The position numbers were made by a program, and so were the translations under genes. Of a stretch of 64,000 nt of DNA, positions 43,326 to 53,291 are shown piece by piece. The stretch spans positions 60,179-124,178 of the forward strand of contig RZZU01000003.1 of the NCBI GenBank assembly GCA_009929735.1, given 5' to 3'. The stretch comes from Clostridia bacterium. Lineage in GTDB: Bacteria > Bacillota > Clostridia > Lachnospirales > Anaerotignaceae. The notes below the pieces were generated by a model that ran no database searches, was not told where the DNA came from, and saw only the letters and a program-made list of their open reading frames with translations. Each line of letters opens with the position of its first letter. Positions within the stretch are counted from its first letter, which is position 1.

Positions 43326-45344
43326 TTGGATGATCGAAAAAAAGAAGGACAGGAATGGACAGATACCCCTGTGGATAAGGAAATGAATTATGGGGAAAAC
43401 AATGTGGAGGAAGAGGAAAAAGGTGTAGAGAACTTGGGGACAAAGCAGGATTCGACCGAGAATTTTTCGGAAAATGTGGAAAAATCTGTGGAAACACAGG
43501 AAGAATCTGTGGAGGAACCTGTGGAGTCTGTGGAAATTCAGGAGGATGCTGTGCAAGATGACAGCAACATTGTGGAAGAAACTGTGGATAATGTGGATAA
43601 ATCCGTTGAGGGTGTGGAGAACAAAGAAGCTTCAACAAGCAAAGGCAGTGGTATGTGGTGGAAATTGATTTTAGGCTTGATTGCTTTTGCCGCATTCTTG
43701 GGCTACTGTTGGGTTGCAACCGGAGGCGGTCTTTGGAAAACGAACGATATTGCTGTAGCCTATGCAAAGGACAATGGTTTATATGTTTATGATTTAAAGA
43801 ATGAACCTTATTTGGTAAATGATCAAATCAGCAATGGCGGAGCATATAATTATTATTTTTCCGCATGGGGCGTAGATGTTGCTGAGGATAACGGCAGCTT
43901 ATATTATTTAGCAGGGATTACCGAGGACAACATTGGCAGTTTATATTATAAGGATATGAAAAATAAAGCTGCGGAGGCTGTTTTGGTTTCAGAAAATGTG
44001 TATCATTACATCAGCAGTGCAGACGGCAGCGTGTGTGCTTATATAGTTCAAAATGACGATAAAATGGATTTATATCTTTTTAAGGATGGACAAAGCCAGT
44101 TGATTGCAGAAAATATTTTGCTGCAAAACGGTGCGTATGAATTAAGCCAGGATGGCTCTTATCTTGTGTACAAAATTGCGAATAATGACAAGGCAGCCCT
44201 CTATGCACGTGTGAGTGGCGAAGCGGAGTCTGTGAAGCTATCCGATTCTGTTGTTTTAGACTTTATTACAGAAAAAAGCAATATCACTTATTATTTGGAA
44301 GAACAGGGCGATGCCTATCAGCTTTTTCAATACACACCTGGAGTTGAGCCTAAATTGGTTGCCGAACAGGTTACCTATGCGGAGTTAATGCCAAATAATC
44401 AAGATGTTTTTTATTGTGCGATGAGAACGGACGGCACCTCCTTTACGCAGTTAATTGAGGACGATATTACTGATATTTCTAAATATGACGAAAAACGTCA
44501 GGCTGAAATTGAAGAAATGCGCAGTAAACTGAATGGAGAAGAAGGCATGGATCCAATTTTCCAGGATTGCTATGTATTAACTGCCGGCGGCAAGACAAAA
44601 ATGAAGGATGCTGTTATTTCAGGGGCTTCCTTGAAAGGGAACAGCGGTTTTGTTACGGGTTATTCCATACAAGCACCTGAACCTGTAAAATTATCTCAAA
44701 TCAGCTCTTTTGACGAGGCAATGTATACTTACTATATGCAATTAATGAATGGTGAAAAAGAAGTATTTATTGCGAATAAGGGCGGCGATGTGTATAATTT
44801 ACAAAATAAGAATGTTGACCCCACTTCGGTACAGGTTTCTGCTGATGGAAAGATTGCGGCGTACTTTGTTCCAGATGCGGCAAGCGGCTCAAATGTGCTG
44901 ATGGCAGAAATGCTTGATGGCAAGAGTGAGGCTGTTGAAGTGCAAAAGAATGTGGAATTAATCGGCTTTTTAGGTGACAGTGATATTTTGTTGTATTATT
45001 ACAATTATAACGGCGGAATGGGCAGCTTAGGGTTGTATACAGCCAATACACCGCAGGAAATAGAACAAAATGCAGCGATGGTTGATTTCCCTGAGGACAG
45101 GGATGAGGTGTATTATCTGGCTGATTCTAATACCACAACGGGCAACGGGACGCTTGTGAAGTATGACGGAAAAGAAACGAAGGAAATTGACAAAGATGTA
45201 TTTAGCTTCCAGTATAAGGAAAATGGTAAGCTTGTTTATTTAAAGAACTATGATTTTAAAACGGGACTTGGAGATTTGTATTATTATGATGGAAAAACCA
45301 CCCGTCTGCTAGATTCAGGGGTGACAGCAATTTTTATGTATTGA
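43326..45344 (+). CDS. Membrane protein with acidic repeat N-terminus and beta-propeller-like ectodomain
   Basis: The 672-aa protein starts at TTG 43326 (site AAAGGAGG). Residues 1-105 are an acidic cytoplasmic region with short VE-x-x-VE-type repeats (VEKSVETQEESVEEPVESVE). A single membrane span follows at about 112-130 (LILGLIAFAAFLGYCWVA). The rest is an extracytoplasmic domain of repeated strands with DGS/DGK turns, like the DUF5050/TolB-type propellers of Lachnospiraceae. Function is unknown. It precedes the tsaE-tsaB-rimI cluster by about 17 bp, so they may share transcription. Confidence 0.7.
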   Translation: MDDRKKEGQEWTDTPVDKEMNYGENNVEEEEKGVENLGTKQDSTENFSENVEKSVETQEESVEEPVESVEIQEDAVQDDSNIVEETVDNVDKSVEGVENKEASTSKGSGMWWKLILGLIAFAAFLGYCWVATGGGLWKTNDIAVAYAKDNGLYVYDLKNEPYLVNDQISNGGAYNYYFSAWGVDVAEDNGSLYYLAGITEDNIGSLYYKDMKNKAAEAVLVSENVYHYISSADGSVCAYIVQNDDKMDLYLFKDGQSQLIAENILLQNGAYELSQDGSYLVYKIANNDKAALYARVSGEAESVKLSDSVVLDFITEKSNITYYLEEQGDAYQLFQYTPGVEPKLVAEQVTYAELMPNNQDVFYCAMRTDGTSFTQLIEDDITDISKYDEKRQAEIEEMRSKLNGEEGMDPIFQDCYVLTAGGKTKMKDAVISGASLKGNSGFVTGYSIQAPEPVKLSQISSFDEAMYTYYMQLMNGEKEVFIANKGGDVYNLQNKNVDPTSVQVSADGKIAAYFVPDAASGSNVLMAEMLDGKSEAVEVQKNVELIGFLGDSDILLYYYNYNGGMGSLGLYTANTPQEIEQNAAMVDFPEDRDEVYYLADSNTTTGNGTLVKYDGKETKEIDKDVFSFQYKENGKLVYLKNYDFKTGLGDLYYYDGKTTRLLDSGVTAIFMY

Positions 45345-45361
45345 AAATGAGGTTGATCGAT

Positions 45362-45799
45362 ATGAAAAAAGTTTGGGAGACCTTTTCTCCTGGAGAAACA
45401 GAGGCGATTGGTGAAAAAATGGGGCAGGAAGCTATTCCTGCCCAAGTATATTCCTTAGACGGAGATTTGGGCGTGGGGAAAACCGTTTTTACCAAGGGGT
45501 TTGCACGGGGCTTGGGCATTACGGAGCACGTAACCAGCCCCACCTTTACAATCATAAACGAATATATGGGCAGAATGCCCTTATATCATTTTGATGTTTA
45601 CCGTATTTCCTCAGAGGAAGAAATGGAGGATACGGGGTATGAGGATTACTTTTATGGGGAAGGGGTTTCCCTGGTGGAATGGGCGTCGCTCATTCCTGAT
45701 TTAATGCCTAAGGATGCCATTCATATTTCCATTGAAAAGGATTATGCCATGGGCGACGATTACCGACGGATTACCGTTTGTCAGGGGGAGGACGCATGA
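45362..45799 (+). CDS. tsaE: tRNA threonylcarbamoyladenosine biosynthesis ATPase TsaE
   Basis: TsaE is the ATPase that resets the TsaB-TsaD complex making t6A37 in ANN-decoding tRNAs. The 145-aa protein has Walker A LDGDLGVGKTVFTKGFARGL and the conserved TSPTFTIINEY and YHFDVYR segments. GAGG at 45349-45352 spaces to ATG 45362; earlier in-frame starts lack support. It overlaps tsaB by 4 bp. Confidence 0.95.
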   Translation: MKKVWETFSPGETEAIGEKMGQEAIPAQVYSLDGDLGVGKTVFTKGFARGLGITEHVTSPTFTIINEYMGRMPLYHFDVYRISSEEEMEDTGYEDYFYGEGVSLVEWASLIPDLMPKDAIHISIEKDYAMGDDYRRITVCQGEDA

Positions 45800-46512
45800 A
45801 AATATTAGCCATTGATACAACAGGGCAAACCGCCAGTGCGGCGATTGTCGAAGAGGACAAGCTGATTGCGGAATTTACCCTGAACTATAAATTGACACAC
45901 AGCCAAACGATACTGCCAATGATTGCAGAAATATGCGAAAAATCGGAAACAAAGCCAGAGGATGCGGATTATATTGCCTGCAGCTGCGGCCCCGGATCCT
46001 TTACAGGTTTGCGTATCGGCGCAGCAACGGCAAAAGGGTTGGCCTTAGCGCTTCATAAGAAGCTTGTTCCCGTTCCCACATTGGATGCGTTGGCATATAA
46101 TGTCTTTGAAACAGATAAAATTATTTGTCCCATTATGGACGCAAGACGCAGCCAGGTTTATACTGCTTTTTACCGTTGGAACAGCCAAGAACTATGCCGT
46201 TTGACGGAAATGATGGCGATAAGCATTGACGAAGTGATACAGATGGCACAGGCTTATGGACAAAAGGTTATATTTTTAGGAGACGGCGTACCGGTTCACC
46301 AGAAAAGGCTGTCCCTCTACCCTGCATTTATCTATGCGCCTGCTCACTGCTCATTGCAAAGAGCTGCATCGGTTGCGGCTTTGGCTATGGTTTTTGCAAG
46401 GGAAGGCAAGGCAGTGGAGGGCAATGCTTTTGAACTCATTTACCTGAGAAAATCTCAGGCGGAACGGGAGCGGGAGGAACGCTTGCAAGGAGAGGGGAAA
46501 GAGAATGATTAA
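45796..46512 (+). CDS. tsaB: tRNA threonylcarbamoyladenosine biosynthesis protein TsaB
   Basis: TsaB is the non-catalytic partner of TsaD in t6A synthesis. The 238-aa protein begins MKILAIDTTGQTASAAIV and contains SCGPGSFTGLRIGAATAKGL and MDARRSQVYTAFY, all family hallmarks. It starts at ATG 45796 with GGGGGAGG upstream. tsaD is not in the window. Confidence 0.95.
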   Translation: MKILAIDTTGQTASAAIVEEDKLIAEFTLNYKLTHSQTILPMIAEICEKSETKPEDADYIACSCGPGSFTGLRIGAATAKGLALALHKKLVPVPTLDALAYNVFETDKIICPIMDARRSQVYTAFYRWNSQELCRLTEMMAISIDEVIQMAQAYGQKVIFLGDGVPVHQKRLSLYPAFIYAPAHCSLQRAASVAALAMVFAREGKAVEGNAFELIYLRKSQAEREREERLQGEGKEND

Positions 46513-46984
46513 GATTGTGCCAATGAAAGAAGAGCATATTGACGGGGTTCTGGCGGTGGAGGAAGCTGCGTTTTCAATCCCTTGGACCAGACAGGATTTT
46601 GAACGTGAGGTAAAAGAAAATGCCATGGCAATTTATTTTGTTGCTTTGGATGGGGAAAAGGTAGTAGGCTACGCAGGAATGTGGCACGTAATTACGGAAG
46701 GTCATATTACCAATGTTGCGGTTTTGTATGAATATCGCAGACAGGGTATTGGAAAGCTTTTCATGGAAAACTTGGAGAAAGCGGCTTTAGAAAAGGAAAT
46801 GATAGGGATTACCCTTGAAGTTCGCATCAATAATGAACCCGCACAGCGGTTGTATCATAAATACGGTTTTCGTGCTGAGGGAATTCGGAAGAATTATTAT
46901 TCCGATACCCATGAGGATGCCGTAATCATGTGGAAATATTATCCTTGTTATGAGGATTATGAGAAACATTGCAATAACGAATAA
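46505..46984 (+). CDS. rimI: Ribosomal protein alanine N-acetyltransferase RimI
   Basis: The 159-aa GNAT acetyltransferase has the acetyl-CoA loop EYRRQGIGKLFMENL and the conserved IPWTRQDFERE and EVRINNEPAQRLYHKYGF. RimI acetylates the N-terminus of ribosomal protein S18 and is usually next to tsaB, as here with an 8-bp overlap. AGGAGAGGG precedes ATG 46505. Confidence 0.93.
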   Translation: MIKIVPMKEEHIDGVLAVEEAAFSIPWTRQDFEREVKENAMAIYFVALDGEKVVGYAGMWHVITEGHITNVAVLYEYRRQGIGKLFMENLEKAALEKEMIGITLEVRINNEPAQRLYHKYGFRAEGIRKNYYSDTHEDAVIMWKYYPCYEDYEKHCNNE

Positions 46985-47058
46985 GAGAGTGTCGGCAGAA
47001 AGGTGCATCTATCATAGGAACGCCGAGTGCCGGCATTTTTGGAAGGAGGAGAGGAAGG

Positions 47059-49461
47059 ATGGCGTGGGAATTAGAGTATTCGCAGCTGAAAAACGGCTGT
47101 TTCCCAGAGGATTTTACGTTCTGCACAACAGGTGACATTTCGCCATTGGAAGGAATTATCGGTCAAGAGCGTGCTGTGCGAGCCATTGATTTCGGTTTGA
47201 TGGTCAAAATGAAGGGTTATAATATTTATATGGCGGGGCCTTCGGGAACGGGGAAAACAACCTATGCAAGAACCAGCACCGAAAAACTTGCCGCAACAGA
47301 GCCGGTTCCCAGAGATTGGTGCTATGTGTACAATTTTCAAAACCCAAGGAATCCCTTGGCTTTACGATTTGAAAAAGGCATGGGGCGGCAGTTTAAAGAG
47401 GATATGTGTGAGCTTGTACAGCTTTTAAAGACAGAAATTCAGAAGGTATTTCGTGCCGAGGATTATGAAAAGCAAAAAAACGATTTCATGCGTTCCTTTG
47501 ATGAAAAAAGAAGCGAATTAATGGAAGAAATGAGCAAAATGGCAGCGGAATATAATTTTCAGGTTAAGACAACCAATTCGGGAATTTATTTTATGCCTAT
47601 TGTGAATGGAAGTGCCATTGCCGAAGAGGAATATGATGGCTTAGATGAGGATGTTAAAAATGTCATTGAGAAAAATTCGCAGTTCGTTCAGGAAAAAGCG
47701 GGCACAATTTTGCGTGACATCAGAGAGTTGGATAAGGCTTCCAAAAAAGAGCTGGAGCAGCTTGAATATAATGTGGGGATGTTTGCAATTGGACATCACA
47801 TAAGCGGCGTTCAGGAAAAATATCAGGATTACAAGCGTGTCATTGAGTATATCAATGAGGTAAGGGAAGATGTTTTGGAAAACCTCAGCCAGTTTTATGA
47901 GGATGAGGAAGAAAGTGATGAAGGGCTTTCCTCATTATTGCCTATGCTGGGGAAAAAACCAACAGAGGATGTGACACTGAAATATAAAGTGAACCTGATT
48001 GTGGATCATTCCAAGAGTCAAGGGGCACCTGTCATTGTATCCTTTAACCCTACCTATTCCAATTTAATTGGGGAGGTGGAGTATGACAGCGAGTTTGGCA
48101 ATTTAACGACCGATTTTATGAAGATTAAAGGTGGTTTGCTGCATCAGGCAAACGGCGGCTATTTCATTGTGCAGGCACAGGATATTCTTTCTATGCCGCA
48201 AGGGTGGGAGGCTTTGCGCCGTGTGATAAAAACAAAGGAAATCAATATGGACAGCAGCAGGGATCAGCTCGGCGCAACAGTGGCCCCAACCTTGAAGCCT
48301 GAGCCAATTCCGGCCGATATAAAAGTGATCATGATTGGCAGCAACTATTATTATGAACTGCTAAGCGATTATGATGAGGAGTTTGACAAGTTCTTCAAAA
48401 TCAAAGCCGATTTTGATTATGAAATGCCTAGAAACAGTGAAAATATGTGGAAGCTGGCAAGGTTTATCAAGCGTTTTGTGGAACAGGAAAAGACAATGGA
48501 TTTTGATGCCAATGCAGTTTGCGCCATTTTGGAATATTCATCAAGATTAGTGGAGCGGCAAAACAAGCTGTCAACACGCTTTAACCAACTGGCGGAAATT
48601 CTGAGTGAGGCTGTAACATGGGCGAAATTGGAGAATGCAACGGTGGTTACAGCCACGCATATTCGTAAGACCATTTATGAAAAAGAACAGCGATTGAAGC
48701 TTTACGAAGAAAAGCTTGGTGAACTGTTAGACGAAAATGTCATTATGATAGATACACAAGGCAGTGAGGTGGGGCAGATTAACGGCTTAGCCGTTTTGGA
48801 TATGGGCAGCTATGCCTTTGGTAACCCCAGCCGTATCACTGCCACCACTTATGTAGGAAAATCGGGGATTATTAATATAGAAAAGGAAGCCCGTCTGAGC
48901 GGTCAAACCCATGATAAAGGGGTTCAGATTATTAATGGATTTTTAGGGCAGACCTATGCGCAGGAATTTCCGCTTTCTCTTTCTTGCAGAATTTGTTTTG
49001 AACAAAACTATAACGGTATTGATGGCGACAGTGCCTCCAGCACAGAGCTTTACTGCATCCTTTCTTCCCTTTCGGGGGTATCTATTCGGCAGGATTTGGC
49101 AGTCACAGGCTCTGTAAACCAAAAAGGGGAAATTCAAGCCATTGGCGGCGTCACCTATAAAATCGAAGGGTTTTATGACCTTTGCAAAAAGCGTGGGTTG
49201 ACAGGAACGCAAGGGGTGGTTATGCCTGCTTCCAATATCAAGGATTTGGTATTGAAGGATGAGGTTGTGGAATCGGTGAAAAATGGCGAGTTTCATATTT
49301 ATCCGATCAGCCGTATCGAGGAAGGCATTGCGCTTTTGATGGGGATGTCCGCAGGCAAAAAGGATGCCGATGGCAATTACCCAGAAACCAGCATAAACGG
49401 GTTGGTTATGAATAAATTGAGAAAATTCGACTGTTTGGCTCGTAACAAGGAAAAAGTATAA
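47059..49461 (+). CDS. Lon-like ATP-dependent protease (S16, LonB/COG1067 type)
   Basis: The 800-aa protein begins with an AAA module carrying Walker A AGPSGTGKTTYART (Lys66), followed by a long helical insertion. The C-terminal S16 protease domain has the catalytic Ser658 in DGDSASSTEL and Lys701 in GGVTYKIEGF; the 43-residue spacing equals that of classical Lon. The N-terminal LAN domain of bacterial Lon is absent, typical of this group. It has no membrane spans. A GGAGGAGAGGAAGG stretch precedes ATG. It follows rimI by 74 bp. A terminator follows. Confidence 0.92.
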   Translation: MAWELEYSQLKNGCFPEDFTFCTTGDISPLEGIIGQERAVRAIDFGLMVKMKGYNIYMAGPSGTGKTTYARTSTEKLAATEPVPRDWCYVYNFQNPRNPLALRFEKGMGRQFKEDMCELVQLLKTEIQKVFRAEDYEKQKNDFMRSFDEKRSELMEEMSKMAAEYNFQVKTTNSGIYFMPIVNGSAIAEEEYDGLDEDVKNVIEKNSQFVQEKAGTILRDIRELDKASKKELEQLEYNVGMFAIGHHISGVQEKYQDYKRVIEYINEVREDVLENLSQFYEDEEESDEGLSSLLPMLGKKPTEDVTLKYKVNLIVDHSKSQGAPVIVSFNPTYSNLIGEVEYDSEFGNLTTDFMKIKGGLLHQANGGYFIVQAQDILSMPQGWEALRRVIKTKEINMDSSRDQLGATVAPTLKPEPIPADIKVIMIGSNYYYELLSDYDEEFDKFFKIKADFDYEMPRNSENMWKLARFIKRFVEQEKTMDFDANAVCAILEYSSRLVERQNKLSTRFNQLAEILSEAVTWAKLENATVVTATHIRKTIYEKEQRLKLYEEKLGELLDENVIMIDTQGSEVGQINGLAVLDMGSYAFGNPSRITATTYVGKSGIINIEKEARLSGQTHDKGVQIINGFLGQTYAQEFPLSLSCRICFEQNYNGIDGDSASSTELYCILSSLSGVSIRQDLAVTGSVNQKGEIQAIGGVTYKIEGFYDLCKKRGLTGTQGVVMPASNIKDLVLKDEVVESVKNGEFHIYPISRIEEGIALLMGMSAGKKDADGNYPETSINGLVMNKLRKFDCLARNKEKV

Positions 49462-49465
49462 CAGA

Positions 49466-49510
49466 GAAGCTCCTTTCCCTTTTCTTTTAGGGGGAAGGAG
49501 CTTTCTATTT
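49466..49510 (+). terminator. Terminator after the Lon-like gene
   Basis: AAGCTCCTTTCCC pairs with GGGGAAGGAGCTT, followed by TTCTATTT. Confidence 0.8.
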
Positions 49511-49635
49511 ATTAAAATTATATTTCAATTGGAACATTTCCCTTTCAATTACGACAAAATTTGATATACTAAATATGATTATGTGAAGAATAAAGGCATT
49601 TGCCTTTTTGATAGGATATGCTTTAGGAGGTAACT

Positions 49636-51684
49636 ATGAAGGTTGGGTGTAAACGGTTGCTGCTTGCGGCTTTTGCCATAGGAATGACTATGACGAGTGT
49701 TGCATATGCAAAAAATATAACAATGAAATTAAATTATGATGGGAAGAACCATGACTACAATGCATCCGAGGTAAAAATAAATATTGACGGAACGGAATTG
49801 GTGCCCGAGGATATGCCCCCTGTCATTATTGATGGCAGAACCATGCTTCCCATGCGCTTGATTGCCCAAAAGCTGGGGTGCGAGGTTCTTTGGAACGAGG
49901 AAACGAAACAGGCATTTGTTATTAACGATGAGTATACCGTGGCATTTACCTTGGGGAGCAAAAAAGCTCTAAAAAATGGACAAGAGCTTTCCCTGGATGT
50001 GCCAGCGATGATTATAAACGACAGAACGATGCTGCCGGTGCGGGCATTGGCAGAGGCTTTGGATTTGGATATTACATGGGATGACCCCACCAGGACTGTG
50101 CATATCGGAGAGGGGAGCGCAGTTGTAACACCTACGACTCCTACCACGCCAACAACCCCCACAACACAGGCGGCAAAGGTGTTTCAGGCCTCGGTACCAT
50201 CCGCTACGACTGCGACACAGGTGTTTACCATAGAGGCGGATCGTGCAATATACAGCTATGATGAAGTTTATCTGGATGATACAAGAGTGGTCATTGATAT
50301 TCAAAATGCAACGTGCAGCCTTGCGGATAAAATGACTGCCACAAACAGTAATATTGTAACGGCAATTCGTTCTGCCCAGCATGATGCTGACGGGATACCC
50401 GTTACCCGTGTGGTGCTTGATTTGTCGGGGAAAAGGGGATACACCATAACACAAAGCACCGATAAGAAAAAGATTTTTATTACCTTTGAGCAGGTTGTGG
50501 TGGACGAAATTTCCCTTGCCAATCGCAATGGTGTGGACAAATTGGTGGTAGGTGGCGATGGGGCGTTAGGGGCCAAGGTTTCTACTTTGTCCAATCCACA
50601 GAGAATCATTGTTGATATTTCAAATGTAGAGACAAAGGTGCCAAATGAACTGAGTACAACGGGCTTATCCTATGTTACGGCTGCCAGAACGGGAATGTAT
50701 AATGCGAGCACGTTCCGCATTGTTTTAGAGGTTGGCCAGCTGACGGATTTCAGCTGGGAGGAAGAGGACGGTGAGTTGACCCTTGAGGTCAAAAAAACAA
50801 CCCTCGAAAATTTTTCTTATGATTCAGCTTCCAATGTGTTAACCTTGGATAAGGTGAAAGCTATGGATGTAGATGACATTGCAAAAAATGACCAGCATAC
50901 GAAGGGCTACTATGAGCTTACTTTGCCGGAGAATTTTGAAAGCTCCTATGGATACGGCACACTAAAAATTGGAAACGATGTGATTGACAACATTTCAATT
51001 TCATCCACAGGCAGTAAAACCGTAATTCGGTTTGCACAAAATCGTTACAGTGAATATGTGGTGAATGAAACGAACAATGGCTATGAAATTCATGTGAAGA
51101 ATCCGAAGGAAGTTTATGACAAGGTCGTGCTGTTGGATGCAGGGCATGGCGGAAATGACCCCGGCGCCAGTGGGAATGGTTTGATTGAGAAAAATCTTAC
51201 GTTGGCGGTGGCACTGAAGGTTCAAGCGTACTTGGAGGATTCTGATATCAAGGTATATATGACCAGAGATAGTGATACCCGACCGGAGAATAGTCTTAGA
51301 GCGAAAACGGCAAATCAGATTGCTGATTTGATGGTTGCAATTCATTTTAATTCAGCCGGGACTGCTACGACTGCCAATGGTACGGAAACATTGTATCAGG
51401 TACATAGCAATGATAATGGCAGTAAGCTGACTAGCCTGAAAGCGGCGGAAATCATGCAGAGCCGCTTGATTGGAGCCATGGGTACCACTAACCGTGGGGT
51501 GAAGCAAAGAACGGATTTGCTGATTTTGAATGCAACCAATGTTCCTGCAATTTTAGTGGAAGGCTGCTTCTTTTCTAATCCAGGGGATGCCTTGAAAATT
51601 TCTTCGGCGGCAAATCAGGATATTATGGCAAAGGCAATAGCTGATGCAATTGAAGAGATGATGGAAGAATATTCCGTTCGATAG
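49636..51684 (+). CDS. Secreted N-acetylmuramoyl-L-alanine amidase with stalk and AMIN domains
   Basis: The 682-aa protein has a signal peptide (about residues 1-25, ending VAYA). Next comes a copper-amine-oxidase-N-like domain (DGRTMLPMRLIAQKLG and NDRTMLPVRALAEALD, two copies of the motif). A Thr/Pro linker of TPT repeats, two AMIN-like wall-binding domains and a C-terminal Amidase_3 domain follow. The amidase shows the zinc ligands in LDAGHGGNDPGA, the Glu in GLIEKNL, AIHFNS, and the catalytic Glu in LVEGCFFSNP. It cleaves the bond between MurNAc and L-Ala in cell separation or turnover. Ribosome site AGGAGG precedes ATG 49636. Confidence 0.94.
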   Translation: MKVGCKRLLLAAFAIGMTMTSVAYAKNITMKLNYDGKNHDYNASEVKINIDGTELVPEDMPPVIIDGRTMLPMRLIAQKLGCEVLWNEETKQAFVINDEYTVAFTLGSKKALKNGQELSLDVPAMIINDRTMLPVRALAEALDLDITWDDPTRTVHIGEGSAVVTPTTPTTPTTPTTQAAKVFQASVPSATTATQVFTIEADRAIYSYDEVYLDDTRVVIDIQNATCSLADKMTATNSNIVTAIRSAQHDADGIPVTRVVLDLSGKRGYTITQSTDKKKIFITFEQVVVDEISLANRNGVDKLVVGGDGALGAKVSTLSNPQRIIVDISNVETKVPNELSTTGLSYVTAARTGMYNASTFRIVLEVGQLTDFSWEEEDGELTLEVKKTTLENFSYDSASNVLTLDKVKAMDVDDIAKNDQHTKGYYELTLPENFESSYGYGTLKIGNDVIDNISISSTGSKTVIRFAQNRYSEYVVNETNNGYEIHVKNPKEVYDKVVLLDAGHGGNDPGASGNGLIEKNLTLAVALKVQAYLEDSDIKVYMTRDSDTRPENSLRAKTANQIADLMVAIHFNSAGTATTANGTETLYQVHSNDNGSKLTSLKAAEIMQSRLIGAMGTTNRGVKQRTDLLILNATNVPAILVEGCFFSNPGDALKISSAANQDIMAKAIADAIEEMMEEYSVR

Positions 51685-51693
51685 GACAAAATT

Positions 51694-51743
51694 AAAAAAC
51701 AGAGGCATTACAAAGAAGTTTCTTTGGAGTGCCTCTGTTTTTT
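51694..51743. terminator. Bidirectional terminator after the amidase gene
   Basis: A 14-bp outer stem (51694-51707 with 51730-51743) plus an inner CAAAGA/TCTTTG stem; the outer arms are A6 and T6. Confidence 0.88.
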
Positions 51744-51886
51744 GTGGAGAGAAGTCAATTTTATAAAGTTTTTTCGGAAAAAGGGTGAAAAATTGAAACT
51801 GAAATAAGATGGATAGCTGTAGTTCTTTTGCACATAAAAAGCATTTTTGCTATTTCTAAAGAATACAAGGGGTGTATCTTTTTATT

Positions 51887-52318
51887 TCAAAAATCTTTGT
51901 TTTTCAAAGAATGTCGCAGCGGAAACATGAGTTTATTGAATACTTTTTGATTTAAAAGGCGAGAGAAAAACCCGATCGGTATGCAAAGAATCAGCCAAAT
52001 CATGCTGAATAACAAGCAAATTTGCCCGCCCAAATTAAAGGGTTGTCTGGAATAATCCCAAATGTACCAGCCCATCCATTTGTTTACAATAATTCCTGCC
52101 ACGAATTCTATGCCGGTTACAATCAATGCGCCGGCAACACAGCGAGCCCAAAATGGCAAAGAAAAGGAGGATGTAAATAAAGAAAACAAGCATAAAAATG
52201 CAATTCCGCCTGTTAAAAACATGGTCCAATGTGAGTAACCACGGTATAGAACCTCAAGGCTATAATAGCCGAAACCACCAATCAAAAAAATCATTGTTCT
52301 GCGTATGAAAGCATCCAT
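51887..52318 (-). CDS. CmpB-like putative ABC transporter permease protein
   Basis: The 143-aa membrane protein has four spans and the pattern of the ABC_trans_CmpB family: VLYRGYSHWTMFLTGGIAF, then IEFVAGIIVNKWMGWYIWDY and FNLGGQICLLFSMIWL. The family name implies transport, but these proteins occur widely as orphans without ATPases and their role is unclear. A clear AAAGGAGG site precedes ATG 52318. It is divergent from rph. Confidence 0.85.
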   Translation of the reverse strand: MDAFIRRTMIFLIGGFGYYSLEVLYRGYSHWTMFLTGGIAFLCLFSLFTSSFSLPFWARCVAGALIVTGIEFVAGIIVNKWMGWYIWDYSRQPFNLGGQICLLFSMIWLILCIPIGFFSRLLNQKVFNKLMFPLRHSLKNKDF

Positions 52319-52542
52319 GAAAATCCTCCTTTCAGTAATAAAATTAGTATTACTCTCCCTGTACGAATTATTTGCGTTTATTTTTGGTAATTTCGGTTCA
52401 TGATTTTAAGGGAAAGAAGCAAAATGTAAACGAAGGGATTGAAAAACAAGACTTCTCGAAACGGGTGAAAATACTCTGTTCAAAAAGGAAAAGAGGGGAT
52501 ATAATAAAAAATGGAATGCAAAAAAAGGAGGACAAAGAAAAC

Positions 52543-53274
52543 ATGGGCAGATTTGACGGCAGAGAAAAAGACGAGCTAAGGCCAATTAAAATAACGAAAG
52601 ATTATACACGTTATGCAGAGGGGTCTGTTTTTATAGAATGGGGAAATACAAAGGTTCTTTGCAATGCGACAGTGGAGGAGAGCGTGCCTTCGTTTAAAAA
52701 AGGCAGCGGCGAGGGCTGGATTACGGCGGAATATGCCATGCTGCCCCGTGCCACACAAACAAGGAACAAACGGGATATTAATAAATTAAAGCTAAACCCA
52801 AGAGCCACGGAAATTCAAAGACTGATTGGCAGAGCATTACGTGGTGCAGTTGATATGAGAGCATTGGGAGAGAGAAGCATTACCGTGGATTGCGACGTTA
52901 TTCAGGCGGATGGTGGCACCAGAACAGCATCCATTACAGGCGGATTTATTGCACTGGCACTGGCTTGTGAAAGACTGGTTGCACAGGGTGCTTTAGAAAA
53001 AACACCGCTTAGACACTATATTACAGCGGTAAGTGTGGGTATGCTGGAGGGACAAGGCTTGCTGGATCTTTGCTATGAAGAGGATTCCACCGCAGAGGTA
53101 GACATGAACATCATTATGAGCGATGGGGAAGGCTTTATTGAGTTGCAGGGAACGGGAGAAAATGGTACATTCTCCCAAGTGCAATTGGAGGAAATGCTTT
53201 GCCTTGGTAAAAAAGGCGTTTTGGATTTAATGAAAATACAAAAAACAGCGTTGGATGGGTTGGAATTGAACTGA
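52543..53274 (+). CDS. rph: Ribonuclease PH
   Basis: RNase PH trims tRNA 3' ends by phosphorolysis. The 243-aa protein has MGRFDGREKDELRPIKI, the catalytic GSGEGWITAEYAMLPRATQTR and DCDVIQADGGTRTASITGGF. The upstream part of the open frame has no homology, and AAAGGAGG at 52524-52531 spaces to ATG 52543. It heads the cluster rph-rdgB-phosphodiesterase. Confidence 0.97.
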   Translation: MGRFDGREKDELRPIKITKDYTRYAEGSVFIEWGNTKVLCNATVEESVPSFKKGSGEGWITAEYAMLPRATQTRNKRDINKLKLNPRATEIQRLIGRALRGAVDMRALGERSITVDCDVIQADGGTRTASITGGFIALALACERLVAQGALEKTPLRHYITAVSVGMLEGQGLLDLCYEEDSTAEVDMNIIMSDGEGFIELQGTGENGTFSQVQLEEMLCLGKKGVLDLMKIQKTALDGLELN

Positions 53275-53291
53275 GATGGGGGAAAAGGAAG

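Noticed and set aside
49755..50162. 135-codon minus-strand frame with a repetitive start
   Set aside because: The repeat is the reverse complement of the Thr/Pro linker of the amidase gene.
50128..50170. ACC/ACA-rich short tandem repeat as a possible CRISPR or VNTR
   Set aside because: It encodes the TPT linker of the amidase in frame; no spacers are present.
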